A stretch of 64,000 bases of DNA, taken from NCBI GenBank assembly GCA_022496805.1, contig CM040101.1:1490501-1554500 (forward strand). The letters are read 5' to 3'. The notes under the pieces are model-generated. The model worked only from the letters and a program-made list of their open reading frames with translations, was not told where the DNA came from and searched no databases. This DNA is from Pohlia nutans (taxonomy: Eukaryota; Streptophyta; Bryopsida; Bryales; Mniaceae). Below, piece by piece: positions 10,200 through 22,199 of the stretch (the first letter of the stretch is position 1; each line of letters starts with the position of its first letter). Both the position numbers and the translations under genes were made by a program.

Positions 10200-11237
10200 A
10201 CTGACCGTGGTTGTTATGTACATTTTCTCTAGCTTAAATGTGGTTATTGGATTCATTACACATTCTCTCAAGGTGAGAGATTTTTGTGCAGGACTCTAAT
10301 GTAGTTCTTAGGTGTACTACCGTACTGTAATCCACTTCACTTTAGTCCTTAATCGTCCCAACGTCCATATTTTGGACGTTTTTTTAGTTACTTTAATTTC
10401 AAAGAGCTATAATTTTTGCATATAGTGTTCAGTTTCAATGAAATTTTGGACAACCTCCCCACATGATGTCTAGTTTGATTGGTAAAAATTCCTGATCAAT
10501 CCAAGATGTATTGAATTTTTGGGAATTGTTTGAAAGTAGGGGTCTTTTTTTGGACAGTTTTTGTGCATTTTGATGACTGCAACTTTGGGGCTTGTATCTC
10601 CTTCATTTACTATTTGTTTTCATTAAAAATTGTTGACTAGATTCCCCTTCAAGTCTAGTCATTATGACAAAAATTTCATGTCAACCTATGTTGTTTTGAA
10701 TGTTTGACAGTCCTTTTAGCGCACGGGTCTATTTTGGACACTTTTGCTTTTTGGGTCAAATGGGTCACTTTTCAAGCTACGTTTTGACATTGCAAGGCTA
10801 TTTTAGGGTACATCAAAAAAAAATCATGAGGTTTTTATGGTACTGATGTGTTTAAAAGATGACTGTGAACCACTTTATAGTTTTAAGTTTTTTCAATTGA
10901 GTATTTTTTAAAACGAATTTCACCTCTAAGTGTGTTGCTAGGAAAATTTTAGCATCCTTTTTTAACACTAAAACATTATGATCTTGCAATCTATGTGACC
11001 AAATGACTTCAAATTTGATCCCTATCATTTATAATATTTATATTACAAGATTGTATTGTTGAGATTTCTATACCTCACTTACATTTAGACTTATAACATA
11101 TCAAAAGCAATGATGTTTTAAAGCCAAAAAAATTAGTTTTGAAGCCCAAAAAGCTAGTGACACTTAGGGATTAGGGTTTCACATGTAGTACCTATCAGAC
11201 TTATAACAACCAAGGTAATATATTAAAATTGGATGGC
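10200..11237. other. AT-rich non-coding DNA, probably decayed repeat
   Basis: No ORF of note. A start such as CCTTAATCGTCCCAACGTCC near 10350 resembles the P1 terminus, so part of this may be a diverged TTAA element. The right end was not found. Confidence 0.35.
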
Positions 11238-11343
11238 TTAGGCCCTCTTCACACTAGAGGCGAGAAGCCGTGGAGAAAACCTCATAAGGGCCATGGCTCA
11301 TCCTTGAGAAGGCAACCTTTGAACTTGACGGCCTTTGGATATA

Positions 11344-12148
11344 CCGTACGTGGAAGGCAAAGTCGGCACTTTCATGTCGAATAATTAATAAAAATTGAAA
11401 TAGTGGAGGTCGGCACTTTCAAAAGTAATTATTAAGAAATTGGCTATTAATAGCTAACATTAAAAAAATTCCGCCTGCTAACGTTTTATTTTATTTTTTG
11501 CGTTGAGGGCCTCTTTACACTAGAGACGAGAAGCCATGAGGAGAGAAATTTCAACCAATGGAAGGCCTAAAAACCGAGAAGACCAAAGAATGTCATTTTA
11601 CACTCAAAATTTTCAGTCCAACGGACGAAAGGAGGAGAAAATGACATGGACAACACTTTTGTCCTTTGTGGCAACAAAAGTGCACATTTTCCAAGCCCTT
11701 CGGATTTTGCGTCAAGCCCACCTCAAGAGGTGGGTCTAACGCAAAATCCGGGGGGCCGTTTGGCCAAAATTCTCACAATTAATCATTTTTTATTTTTTAA
11801 GAAATATGGAAGAACTTTATTTTAAAAAATCAGCACTTTATTTTGTGGCCCCTTCTCACTTTACACTATATCCAAAGGCCGTCAAGTTCAAAGGTTGGCT
11901 TCTCAAGGATGAGCTATGGCCCTTGTGAGGTTTTCTCCACGGCTTCTCGCCTCTAGTGTAAAGAGGGCCTGAGTGTTATGTTTTCATCCAATTTCATTGA
12001 GTGTTATGTTTTGAGTTTGTTTTATTTTTTTTCGGCTTTTTGTTGACTTTATTTTTGTTGATTTCGACAAAATACTTATTAAATTTGTTTATTTTTTCGG
12101 CATTTTTTTGGGGAATTATTTTATGCCGACCTTGCCTTCCACGTACGG
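11344..12148. mobile_element. TA-flanked MITE inserted in the 11241-12496 element
   Basis: The termini CCGTACGTGGAAGGCAAAGT and their inverse are flanked by TA at 11342-11343 and 12149-12150. Removing it restores GGATATAGTGTAAAG, exactly the sequence found uninterrupted in the related copy at 11507-11969. It is itself interrupted by that copy. Confidence 0.7.
11507..11969. mobile_element. Intact 463-bp copy of the foldback MITE, innermost of the nest
   Basis: It is the same family as the outer element but inverted relative to it. The flanking TGA duplications are at 11504-11506 and 11970-11972. It supplies the empty site for the TA element. Confidence 0.7.
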
Positions 12149-12752
12149 TAGTGTAAAGTGAGAAGGGGCCACCAAATAAAGTGCCAGTTTTTAAAAATAA
12201 AGTTCTTACATATTTTTAAAAAAATAAAAAATGATTGGTTGTGAGAATTTTGGCCAAACGGCCCCTCGGATTTTGCGTTAAACCCACCTCTTGAAGTGAG
12301 CTTGACGCAAAATCCGGGAGCCTTGAAAAATGTGCACTTTTGTTGCCACGAAGGACAAAAGTGTTGTCCATGTCATTTTCTCCTCCTTTCGTCCCTTGGA
12401 CTGAAAATTTCGGGTGTAAAGTGACATTCTTTGGTCTTCTCGATTTTTAGGCCTCCCATTGGCTGAAAGCTTCTCGCCTCTAGTGTAAAGAGGCCCTTAG
12501 TGACCCTTATGGTTATTTATCCGAACTCCATATTACCACGCACCCTGGAAGGCTGTGACATTAAAGGGATCCGGGTGTTTTCCGAGAGGCTGCAGATTTA
12601 TTGCCAAAAGACTCGCAGACGACGACCAAGCTCTGTTTGCGCTCTCCATCGCCACGCTCTTGCAATCGGTCGTCTTGGAGTTCGTCAATTGCGCTCTCAA
12701 GCAATCCGCAGTTAGTTGAAAAAGCAGCGCTTCGATCGTTGCGGCGACAGCA

Positions 12753-14641
12753 ATGGCGTGGCAAACTGGCAAGCACCGCCACGGCCAGTTCTCCAATTCA
12801 ACGGCGCAGCAAGACGCGGATGAGGAGGATCCCGAAGACAAGGATCGGAGACGCCGACGTCTGCTGCCGGTGCTCCAAGAGCTCGAAACCATCCAGCGCC
12901 GAATCTCTCACGGCCAACGACGTTTGCGATTGGTAATGTTGTTTCTTGCGGTTTTGTTTCTGCTTGGAACCTTGAGGTACCTCTCCAGTAGTGGCGTGCA
13001 AGAGAGATCGAAGGCTACAGGGAAAGTGGTGAAAGGGAGCAACTTGAATAAGCTGGATATGCCCATGAGGACCGTCGCCGGTGTTCGTCAGGGTATGATA
13101 TGAGCGCTCCATCTGCTTTTTTCATTTTTTCCTTTCTCTGAACATATCGATTTGCGAATGTGAGAGGTTTAGGTTTAAGGTTTAGGTTTAGTGGTTTAAC
13201 ACACCTAGCAGAAAGCGACGAACTCTAAGCGCTGAATATAGTTACTAATGCTATTAGTTTTTAATCAATTCTTGTTAGCAAGTTAAAGAGAATTTCAACT
13301 CACCAGAGAATGTATCATCTGGATAACACAAGCAAAAGTTATTAGGGTTTAAAGTTTTATTGGTACATAACCGCACCCAAAAGCGACAGTGAGTAGATGG
13401 TAATGCTCATATTATAAATGAAATTCTTGTTAGCAAGTCAAAGAGGATTCCAACGTACCAGAGAAGAGTTATATGCAAAAGACTTTTAAGGATTCAAAGT
13501 TTTAGCGGTAAACCGACACGAGTGTTGATGTTGATGTTGATGTGGTGGTCATTTCCAGTGTACCAAGTTTTTATTTATTTAGGTAGGTGTGGCAATGAGG
13601 TTTCAATTTTTTGCGCTGTACTGAAATGAGCATGTGTTATGGATTGAAGCTTGTTTGCAGCTGCTTCCAGAGAGTGAGCTAGAGCAGCTGCAAGTGCCGC
13701 CAGCAAGAGGATCGGTAATCAAGCAACTACATTATTTAAACGACGGTGAGAATTTCGCTGGAGATCCGTCGCTCAGAGAGCGAATGGCTAGCTTTCAGGT
13801 GCAAGACACGATGCAGGTGCATTGTGGATGGTGCTCTGGCAATGGCTTTGAAATCGATGCTGTTGATACGGCGTTCATGAGCACATGTCGTGTGGTAGTG
13901 ATCACGTGTACTTTTGGGGGCGGTGACAATCTGTATCAACCCATAGGCTTTATCAACGCCACGGTTTCTAAGGTCTGCTATGTCGCTTTTTGGGATGACG
14001 TGACGAAGCAGACACAAGAGGAAGCTGGCAATGTACTGAGTCCCGATCGGAAGATAGGGCTATGGCGCATTGTGCTTGTGAAGAACTTGCCGTTTGCTGA
14101 CCAGCGGAAGAATGGAAAGATACCGAAAATGTTAGGTCACCGATTGTTTCCGAATGCACAGTTCAGCATCTGGACAGATTCCAAGTCACAGTTTCGGAGG
14201 GACCCCCTGGGTGTGCTGGAGGCTCTTTTGTGGAGACCAGGATCAGACTTTGCCATTTCAGAGCATGGGGCACGGAGTTGTGTGTACAAAGAAGCAGTGG
14301 CCATTGTGCAAAAGCACAAAGCATCGCCGGAGGAAGTGGACATACAGCTGAATGCGTATCGGTCCGAAGGCATGCCTGAAAATCTCCGCATTGATGGTCA
14401 CAAAGCCCTCGCGGAGGCCTCTGTTATTGTGAGGGAGCACACACCAGCTACCAACTTGTTCATGTGTGTTTGGTTCAACGAGGTGATGCGCTTCACTGCA
14501 CGCGATCAGCTTAGCTTCCCGTACGTGCTGCACAGGTTGCCCATATTGCATTTGAATATGTTTCCTGTGTGCACGCGTAAGTCTCTGGTGAACAGCATGG
14601 GTCATGCACGTAAGGCTGCACCCCTGCTCGTGGATGGCTGA
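12753..14641 (+). CDS. MUCI70/TOD1-like glycosyltransferase-family protein (DUF616), 2 exons
   Basis: Exons are 12753-13092 and 13671-14641 (GT-AG, phase 1), encoding about 436 residues. The N terminus is short and charged, followed by a single hydrophobic segment at about residues 61-77. That gives a type II, probably Golgi, membrane protein. The luminal part carries the family signature motifs FGGGDNLYQPIGF, FWDDVT, GLWRIVLVKNLPF, FSIWTDSKSQFRRDPLGVLE, SEHGAR, LAEASVIVREHTPATNLF and SFPYVLHR. Arabidopsis relatives include MUCI70, a putative glycosyltransferase for seed mucilage polysaccharide, and TOD1, reported as an alkaline ceramidase. The second-exon acceptor TTCCAG at 13665-13670 is the one that keeps frame; the nearer TTTGCAG at 13654-13660 would shift it. 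The intron contains short TTTAGG-rich runs. The gene looks intact. Confidence 0.88.
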
Positions 14642-15595
14642 CAACTAGCTTCAATATCGAATCGTTAAGTGACTTGGAAGGTCAAGAGACGTGGAAGGTC
14701 ATTAAGTGACTTGGCAACACTAATTATTGACGCGGAGGAGAAGCTCAAATTTTTGGCGTGGATGCTGCTGCTGATGTGCTTGCGACATGAGCTTCATCAC
14801 AATTAGGTGAGGATTCTCCTTCAACTGCAATTGATCTCTCTTCTCATGCGCTGGAAAGTTCTAGTTGTTGAAATTCGTGATACATTGCACTGAGGACAGC
14901 TTTTCAGTTTGTAGGGGTGACGAAGGCAAAGGGCTCCTTGGATGCAGACCATGTTTGAAGGGTGTTGTCACGGGCTATTCTTGAGTTCACTACATTGCAG
15001 CTCTGTAATAATGCATGCAATTTCGTGACACAGGCTGAGGAGCTTCCAACGCAATACAGGGTCATGGTCACAGTAATCTATTCTTTCGACTCTGTATCAA
15101 TTGAATCGAGTTTGTTCAGTGTAAATAATTTCTGTACCAGCGACGGGGCCTGTACTTGAGGTTACAGGCGCCACCACGTCCTCAGCCTTAGGCTCTAGTT
15201 GGGCAAGAGTCATTGGTATAGGGCGACAAAAATCTCTTGGGGTGGTTGCAATTATATTGCATCGTAGCCCATTGTTGTAGTCTTAGTTCTGCGTCAAGTT
15301 TTCTTGACGTTGAATAAATTTTCGTTTCAAATTGTTTCAAGAAATCGACCTCTCTTTTTCTCTGGAGAGAGACCACTTTGGCCGAGCTTCCGAACTTTGT
15401 TGTGTGTCGCTTGTAATACCACATTGTTATGCATCAGTGCCAAGTTGTTGCGTTCTTTCGTTTGGTGGAAGGTGCTGGTTGTCTTCTTGAATGTTGCTCA
15501 ACAGTTGCCTCCATTTCAGTGTTGCTGATTTTATGTACACTAACTATCAGGTATTCAAGTTATGGATTGTAGAAGTGTTTCTGCTAAGGGAGTTA
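14642..15595. other. 3' flank of the MUCI70-like gene
   Basis: No second gene is recognised. It probably includes the 3' UTR. It ends at the Tc1-like element. Confidence 0.4.
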
Positions 15596-17223
15596 CAGTG
15601 ACTGTCAAAACTGAGTACGAAATAGCTTAGTCTACCTTTAGCCATTCATATTTTATAATTTACTGCATTTAATGTCAAATCAGTTGACGGCACAAGTATA
15701 CATTCAAGTAAATGATGTGGCTACCAAATTACAAGTCCAGCAATGCAAAATAATTTGAGAAAGATATAGATCAAAGTAAATTAGCTCTAAAACTCAGTTA
15801 TGCTCACACTTGGATTACGCGGTGAATGCTACAAATTTGACATGCACAAGTGGTTTTCTGGGTCTATTTTTTTGGATGGGCATGTTCTTGGCCTTCACAT
15901 TTATAATTGTGTCCCTATTCAGTGCACATCATGTATGCAAATTGAGCAAAATGGTTTCATTAAGGTCTCTCTCTGTTGTTGATAGAAAGCAGATAGAAGA
16001 AGCTACTTTAGAAAAGTTGAGGAGGGGTGAAAGTACTAGAAATGTTGCTAGAGACTTACAAGTATCCCAAAGTTGGGTTGCACAATTTCGTAAGCAACAT
16101 TTGAGTGAGTTGAGTGATGTGAATCGCAGTTTTGGTGGCAGGCCATAGGTGTACAGTGCAGCTGATCGCAGGGCTTGTGTGAGAGAAATCACTATAGGTG
16201 GCTTAGAAACTGCACACAAAGTTGGAAATTACTTGAGAGGAGCTTCATGTTGGTATGAGTGATAGTACTGTGAGGAGAATGTTACGAAAAGCAGGTTTGA
16301 AATGTGAAGTGAAGCAAAAGAAACCAAAGCTCACACTTCTTCAAATTAAAGGACAATTAGAATTTGCTAGACGTCATTGCCATTGGACTGATGATGATTG
16401 GGATTGTGTAGTATTTTCTGATGAAACAAAAATCAACCGATTTTACTCTGATGGTCGCAGTTGGTGTTGGTTTCGTGATGGACAGAGTAGAAGTGCTGGA
16501 ATGGTGCAACAAACTGTCAACTTTGGAGGTGGGGGAGTGATGATGTGGGGTTGCATGACTCCGAGTGGCCTTGGTATGATGTGTAGGATTGAGGGAAGAA
16601 TGGATCAGTACATGTATAGAGAAATTTTAGAGCGAGAACTGGTTCATACACTGCATACATACAATCTAGATCCTGCCAATTTGATTTTTCAACAGGATAA
16701 TGACCCAAAGCATACATCCAAGAGTGTGCGCCGTTGGCTGAATTCGCAAGAATTCACTCTTTTGAAGTGGCCGGCGCAATCTCCAGACTTGAATCCGATC
16801 GAACATTTGTGGGCAACTTTAAAACGTCGACTCAACCAATATGAGAGACCTCCCAAAGGAATGTTAGAATTGTGGGAGCGTGTTGAGGATTGTTGGGCTT
16901 CAATTACTCCCAGTGAGTGTAAGAACTTGTATAAAAGCATGCTTAAGCGCATTGCAGCTGTTATAGTTGCTAAGGGTAGGTGGACAAATTTTTAACTTTG
17001 TTCCAGCTAATGTGAGCAAAACTGAGTTTTGGACTGAACTTCACTTTACTTTTTTTTTAACATGCATACATGTATGTAATAGACCTCAATCCCCATGGAA
17101 GTATGACTGATTGCAATGGTAATCCTGTGCAATTTATGGTTTCATTTTTGACGCATCCAATTTCCCTACATTGTTTGTTAAATTTCAGTAAGCTGTGTTC
17201 GTACTCAGTTTTGGCAGTCACTG
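15596..17223 (+). mobile_element. Tc1-like DNA transposon, 1628 bp, decayed transposase
   Basis: Terminal inverted repeats at 15596-15621 and 17198-17223 (CAGTGACTGTCAAAACTGAG inward, one mismatch in 26) are flanked by TA at 15594-15595 and 17224-17225. A second inverted pair lies inside, at 15789-15808 and 17011-17030 (19 of 20 identical). The two copies at each end face each other. The same four-site layout occurs in the element at 28133-29719. Confidence 0.88.
15951..16995 (+). pseudogene. Tc1-like (DD34E) transposase, two breaks
   Basis: Starting at ATG 15951, a helix-turn-helix region (STRNVARDLQVSQSWV) is followed by a GGRP linker. A TAG at 16146-16148 then interrupts the frame, and a frameshift lies near 16240. 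From about 16255 the catalytic domain is open to the stop at 16995. It has the first Asp in FSDETKI, the second in FQQDNDPKH and Glu in LNPIEHLW, with 34 residues between the second Asp and the Glu. This is the Tc1 spacing. The family cuts and pastes DNA at TA. The copy is non-functional as read. Confidence 0.9.
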
Positions 17224-17225
17224 TA

Positions 17226-17870
17226 TTCTTGATATAATGACCCTTAGTAAGTCATTCTTTTGTGGCATGTAGCTCAATTGAATGACTCCAAGTTGCAGAA
17301 GTTGTTGACCCTTGACCATTTCCAGGCGTTCTTCTTAGAATTGTTGCCTGCTCGTTATCCTCACCCTGGTATATCAAGCCCCATCTCTTTATATTCTGAG
17401 ATTCAGCATTTATTTTAAGTCTGTAATTTAGCTCTAGAGTAAAATTATTACTCAAGTTGGGAGGTTTTCTATTCATGATTACCCTTGCATGACTGAACTC
17501 TAAGACAGTATGGCAATTGGCTGGGGTATATTTAAAGTTTCTACATGACGTGTAATAATCTTCTGATGGTTAAATGATAGATTGCAAGGAGTGTAAAGCA
17601 TACCTGGAGTTTTGGGAAATCCTCATGTTGCAGAAACAAGAGTGCTCGGTGCAAGGAAAGCGTCCCAAAATCAGTTCAGGTATTCACGTCTGTACCCGTT
17701 TTGAAAGAAATTAGCTTCTTTTTCAGCTCTTTCACAAATAAGGACATCTATTCACAAACATTGGTGTGTCTCAACACCATCCTGTTGTGGCCTTGTTCAA
17801 TTTGGTTGAACAAATCAGGAGTATCAAGGAGGGATGCTGACTCAAGAACACGTTAAGGTTTGATTGTGGG
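17226..17870. other. Downstream flank of the F-box gene
   Basis: Nothing coding recognised. It should include the 3' UTR of the minus-strand F-box gene. Confidence 0.35.
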
Positions 17871-19043
17871 CTAGAGGGAAGCGCACAGGCTAGAATCGAT
17901 ACAAAAGCCCCAGATGGAGACCTCAGACCAATCAGCACAAGCAGGGCTATTGGGAAGCCAGCGCCAGTGTGGGGGGTTTTGACTCAAATCACACACCAGG
18001 ATGCGAGGGGTTTTCTTCACATGGAGGTAGAGAAGGTTCCCAGAGCCAACACATTGGAATGAGTAAAACATCCTCCCTTTCCGGTAGAAATCCTTGAAGA
18101 GACGTTCAGGCATGGTTTCAACCTCCACCCACTCAGCCGTGGACTCCTGAAGCTCCCATATCTTCACCCCTTCAAATGTTTGGTCAACTCGCACTGCGCC
18201 AACGAGCAACAAACGTCCCGAGTGCTCCACCAAGTCACCGTACCACAGGAAGGCCGGCCGTGAAACTGGTACCACTCGCCACACCCCAGATTCCATGTTG
18301 TATGCAAGCAGGGCGTCAGGAGGACCTGAAGTCATGCAATAGAATTGTCCATTACAAAATGCAGTTCTTGCAAACGACATTTTTCGAGGAAGACTTCCCA
18401 TCACAGTCCATCTGTTGGCGCGTGAATCGTATACTTCGGTTAAAGCACCTGATTCATAGCTCCCTACAGCAATGATTTTGTAGCTACGAGTGACGGGGTC
18501 GACATAAATGCCAATGACAGGGTCTATGCGATCTTCTTGCCATGGAGGTAAGGCCCTCCATGACTTCAAGAGAGGGTTGCAAACCGAAAGGACTTGATCT
18601 CCATCAAGGTATGCTCGGATGCACAGGAGCCCCCCGGAAGCTGCTGTGGGGTACATGTAATCTGGAGGAAGGAAACTCAGAGGCACTTTGTGCCACTTGT
18701 CAAAAGCAGGGTCATACGCATGGGACCAGTTTCTGCACCTTCGGTAAGAAAGTGTGAACAACCAGGCTTCACGCGGATGCACTTGCATCCGTATCTCAGC
18801 GAAGCTTGGTGCGAAGTGGCTGGCATGCCACCTCTTTGACACTGTCCGTGACCGAAAGTAGGATGATACTGGCAAATAGGCTTGGATCCGATCCACGACC
18901 TCCTCTGGAAGCTCAGGTACTGCCATTCTTGAGCTCCCATTTCGTCTCCGGTCTCGTATTTGTGTATCATACATGTAGGCCGCTAGACCTAGCCCCACTG
19001 GCCCTCCTACAATCCACGTTGTGGTGCTTCCAATGTTTCCCAT
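17871..19043 (-). CDS. F-box/kelch-repeat protein with unusual N terminus
   Basis: A single-exon 390-residue protein. I chose the ATG at 19043 (MGNIGSTTTW) because the longer reading begins at GTG. The F-box lies at about residues 42-82 (LPEEVVDRIQAYLPVSSYFR, then SKRWH) and would bind SKP1 in an SCF ubiquitin ligase. From about residue 95 to the end are degenerate kelch/galactose-oxidase repeats: AYDPAFDKWHKVPL, VCNPLLKSWRALPP, VYDSRANRWTVMGSLP, AYNMESGVWRVVP, IWELQESTAEWVEVETMP. These form the substrate-binding propeller. Before the F-box the protein begins MGNIGST, which fits an N-myristoylation signal, followed by a glycine-rich hydrophobic stretch (residues 9-24). If the protein really starts there it may be membrane-attached. 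ATG at residue 40 is an alternative start. No breaks are seen. Confidence 0.9.
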   Translation of the reverse strand: MGNIGSTTTWIVGGPVGLGLAAYMYDTQIRDRRRNGSSRMAVPELPEEVVDRIQAYLPVSSYFRSRTVSKRWHASHFAPSFAEIRMQVHPREAWLFTLSYRRCRNWSHAYDPAFDKWHKVPLSFLPPDYMYPTAASGGLLCIRAYLDGDQVLSVCNPLLKSWRALPPWQEDRIDPVIGIYVDPVTRSYKIIAVGSYESGALTEVYDSRANRWTVMGSLPRKMSFARTAFCNGQFYCMTSGPPDALLAYNMESGVWRVVPVSRPAFLWYGDLVEHSGRLLLVGAVRVDQTFEGVKIWELQESTAEWVEVETMPERLFKDFYRKGRMFYSFQCVGSGNLLYLHVKKTPRILVCDLSQNPPHWRWLPNSPACADWSEVSIWGFCIDSSLCASL

Positions 19044-19099
19044 TGCTACTGCTTTCTTTTGTACCACTCTTGGCCATGAAATAGCAGCGGTTTTACAAC

Positions 19100-19316
19100 G
19101 TTCTAAAGAACCATAAGGCCCCCAGGAGGCTTCATGTTTCTTTCATTTTTATGCAGATTTTCTTTTGTTCAGATTTATTTATTTATTATTCAACATATGT
19201 AATATTCTTCACTGATTCCAGTGATACAAAATTTGGTCCCATTTAAATTATATTTTTCGTAATATGATCGTTTGAATTTGTCATTTTAAAACCATGAATC
19301 CTTGGTCCTTTAGGGG
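19100..19316. mobile_element. TTAA-type MITE, family P2, just upstream of the F-box gene
   Basis: The right end is GGTCCTTTAGGGG before TTAA at 19317-19320. The left end near 19100 is decayed (CTAAAGAACCATAAGGCCCC). Other copies lie at 27208-27415 and 31132-31361. The left end is only about 55 bp from the F-box ATG, so it may overlap the promoter or 5' UTR. Confidence 0.6.
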
Positions 19317-19320
19317 TTAA

Positions 19321-22195
19321 CCGATTTCTGTTAAATGCCACCCTTTCATTTTAGTGTAACTGTCTGGTCGTACTGACAGGCTTCTGTTCTGTGCTGTGCA
19401 GTTGATGATGTGGATGATGCTCTGTAGAAGGTGCCGCACTTGGTGATTTCAAGGATAGGCGCTTACACATAACTACCAACACATTTCAAGGATTTTCAAA
19501 CTAGGTAACCGTTACTCATAATTGAAATTATGATTCGATCGAATTTACATAGAATGATCATTTCTTATCCGTAAGTCCTTTCATGGTGCGGCAATCTAGC
19601 ACATGAGAATTCTTGGTCATAAAGCAGGGTAGGGACTGTCACTTCTTTCGACATTCTTCTCGAAGATGCTGAATGTTCCATCAACCTGAATCTTTGGTAC
19701 TGAAATCACAAAAAGTGGCGAAATACGATCTTAAATTCTAACGATGTTCCATACCTTCCCCTTGTTGCTCAGGATCCTTGAATTCATTCAATATCGCCCT
19801 CCACAAGTTGTGGTGAATTACAACTTTTTGAAACTGTCGAATATTTAGAACAGAATGCTATACGATCCATTGTGCAAACACATCCTGGTTCACCGTCAGC
19901 ATCTTATGTGTTTGTGCTCGTAAAGAACCGGCATATAAAATCATAATCCTAGAAAACGAATTTGAATAGCCCCATTTGTGAATGTGATACCATGATATAG
20001 TGTCCTGATCCAAGGTTATCAAATCTTAACACTGTATGTTTGTATGACATCAGAGTACCATCACCGGAGATGCTGGAAACAAGTGCTCCAAGCTTCGCAC
20101 GTGAATTTCTTCGATTCTGCAAAACCAACCATATTTAGGGTTCCGTGAGCCCCATTTCATGTATCATTGTTCAGGGCAGGGAGAGAGAAGATCCAAAAGG
20201 GTGTGCCACATCAAACTCTCACCTGTAGGATCTTGCCACATCATGTGCTGAATAGCCACCTTTTGCTCACAATATAGAACTTGTTCTCATTGAGTTCATT
20301 GATTCCATCTTACAAACTGTAACTTAATGCCTGATCTCCAGTTATTTCAATTTCATCATAGTTCAATCATTTCTTCATTTGAAGGCTGACTCCTTCAATG
20401 ACTGCCAGGTTTTAGGTACGAATTCCTTTGAAGTAAGAATTTCTGCTTGTGGTCAACCTTACTGCTGCAGGTCACCAATCCAAAGCACTGTGTGACCTTT
20501 TTTGAAGAGATTTCATTGCAAGACTGACAGTCCTCGAACAAGTGGGTTTAACCCTGAAGTCATTTTCAGTACCTTGTGAGTTCCATTCTCTGGCAAAGAA
20601 TCGTTGACGAAACTGATTAGGTTCTGAAAATGATTTCTGTGGTACAGTATCTGTTTCTACAGTATATCCCAGTATAACTTAGTGCACATTCCAAGTCTTC
20701 TTGTACAGTACTGTACAGAAGTGGCTCATGTGCTCTTGTCCTTGAAACCATGTGCTCCAGTTGGCCTCTCATGACCTCCTCACAGCCTGCACTCCTGCAT
20801 GATAGTTTGCTCTCGTAAGGGACAGCCTAATGCCTCCAAAATGGAGCGCTTCCATAACATTATTAACCCGTAAAGGTCCAAGAAGTCCTTTTTGCATATG
20901 ATATGTATTATTTGCATGTTTCATATTCAGGTGAAGGGTGGGGTTGGCCTCGAATATTTAATTCCAATGACAACCTTAGGTTGGAGTTGGTTTAGAAAAA
21001 ATGGTATTGATGAGTGATGACTATAGGTTCCACTTGTGGATTTCCAACGCTTATAGGTAAAACGAGTTGTGAGCCGCAGTCAACAATTCTATGGTAGGGT
21101 TTTCTATGATGTAACTTTTTTATGATGTAACCTACCCTTTCACATTCTTGGATGGTCTTTGTGTGATTGTTCCATCCCGTCCTTCAAGACCATTATGTGA
21201 AGTAACTTAGCCTTTCACGTTTTTTCAATTTTATGGCCTTTTATGTGCGGAAAGAAGCGAAGCGCTAATTTATAAAGTGGTAATTCATGTTTATAATTAT
21301 GATTCTAAATATTAAAAAAAAAAATTTATTAAGACTATGTATACAATTGATGTTTTGTCAATGGTAGTGCGGAGAGAAGCAAAGGCATGGTTTTTTTTTT
21401 TTTTTTTTTTAAATATCCTAATTTTATTTTCTTTTAAAAAATATGGTTAGGCATATACTTAACCTGAAAGAGCCATATTGAGTTTCATACTCTATTTCAT
21501 TCAATCTTTCTCTTTCAACTTTAAAAGTTGATTGAACTCACTATCAACTTCCAACATCTATATCTTGTATTTTACATTACATTGTTAAGCCCTAGACTTT
21601 GTACTCCTACTAAAGTTTCCAAGATTCTCTCCGATGCTCTTTGTTTTTACATTTTAAGTTTGTTTTACTTGCTTGATTTCTACTAAATTTCCTCATACAA
21701 TGGAAAGTGTCATTTTTTACTCTGGTTCCAAGGAAAGTTATTGTATCAGTAAAAATCAAACCAAGTAGTAGAGGGTGCAGAGTCCTATTGTTATAGAATG
21801 TAATAGTACATCCCATGTTTGTATTCATTAAACAATCAAATGCATAGGGGTTCAATTAGTTTAGAGTGCTACAATGTACTTCATTAATGATTAAACACAC
21901 TTATTTATAGGAGGTCACAACAAAAACACTACACGAAAACTCAAGTTGGAACTTTAAAAATAACTCTAATACAAGTATTTGAAAAGGTAACCTATTTTGC
22001 ACCCCCAAAATAATAGGCTATTGTAATAATATATAGGGAAAGAAATGAAAAGTCATGATCTCAATTCAATGGCAAAGAATACCGGGTGGTAGGTCATGGT
22101 TTGGTCTTGATTTGTGTGGCCATCTCATGCTACTTGTGGGCCCTACCGCAAGGAGACATGAAATGTTCATGAAAGCGATAATTTTTTTCAAAGAG
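19321..22195. other. Unassigned DNA
   Basis: No gene recognised on either strand. At 20865-20890 there is a TTAACCCGTAAAGGTCC terminus resembling family P2 without a clear partner. A run of 20 or more T lies near 21391-21410. The region from 21250 onward is AT-rich and full of short homopolymers. Confidence 0.35.
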
Positions 22196-22199
22196 TTAA

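Larger units (their letters stand above)
11241..12496. mobile_element. Foldback MITE with 3-bp TSD (outer element of a three-level nest)
   Basis: The ends GGCCCTCTTCACACTAGAGG and the inverse of GGGCCTCTTTACACTAGAGG are flanked by TTA at 11238-11240 and 12497-12499. GG-starting termini with TTA/TAA duplications fit PIF/Harbinger-type MITEs. It is interrupted at 11344-12148 by another element. Its true content is about 450 bp. Confidence 0.68.

Noticed and set aside
10341..11170. A further TTAA element starting near CCTTAATCGTCCC
   Set aside because: No matching right terminus or target duplication found.
13634..13670. ATG at the head of the second MUCI70-like exon as a gene start
   Set aside because: The first exon supplies the membrane anchor and the acceptor at 13665-13670 joins in frame, so these bases are intron.
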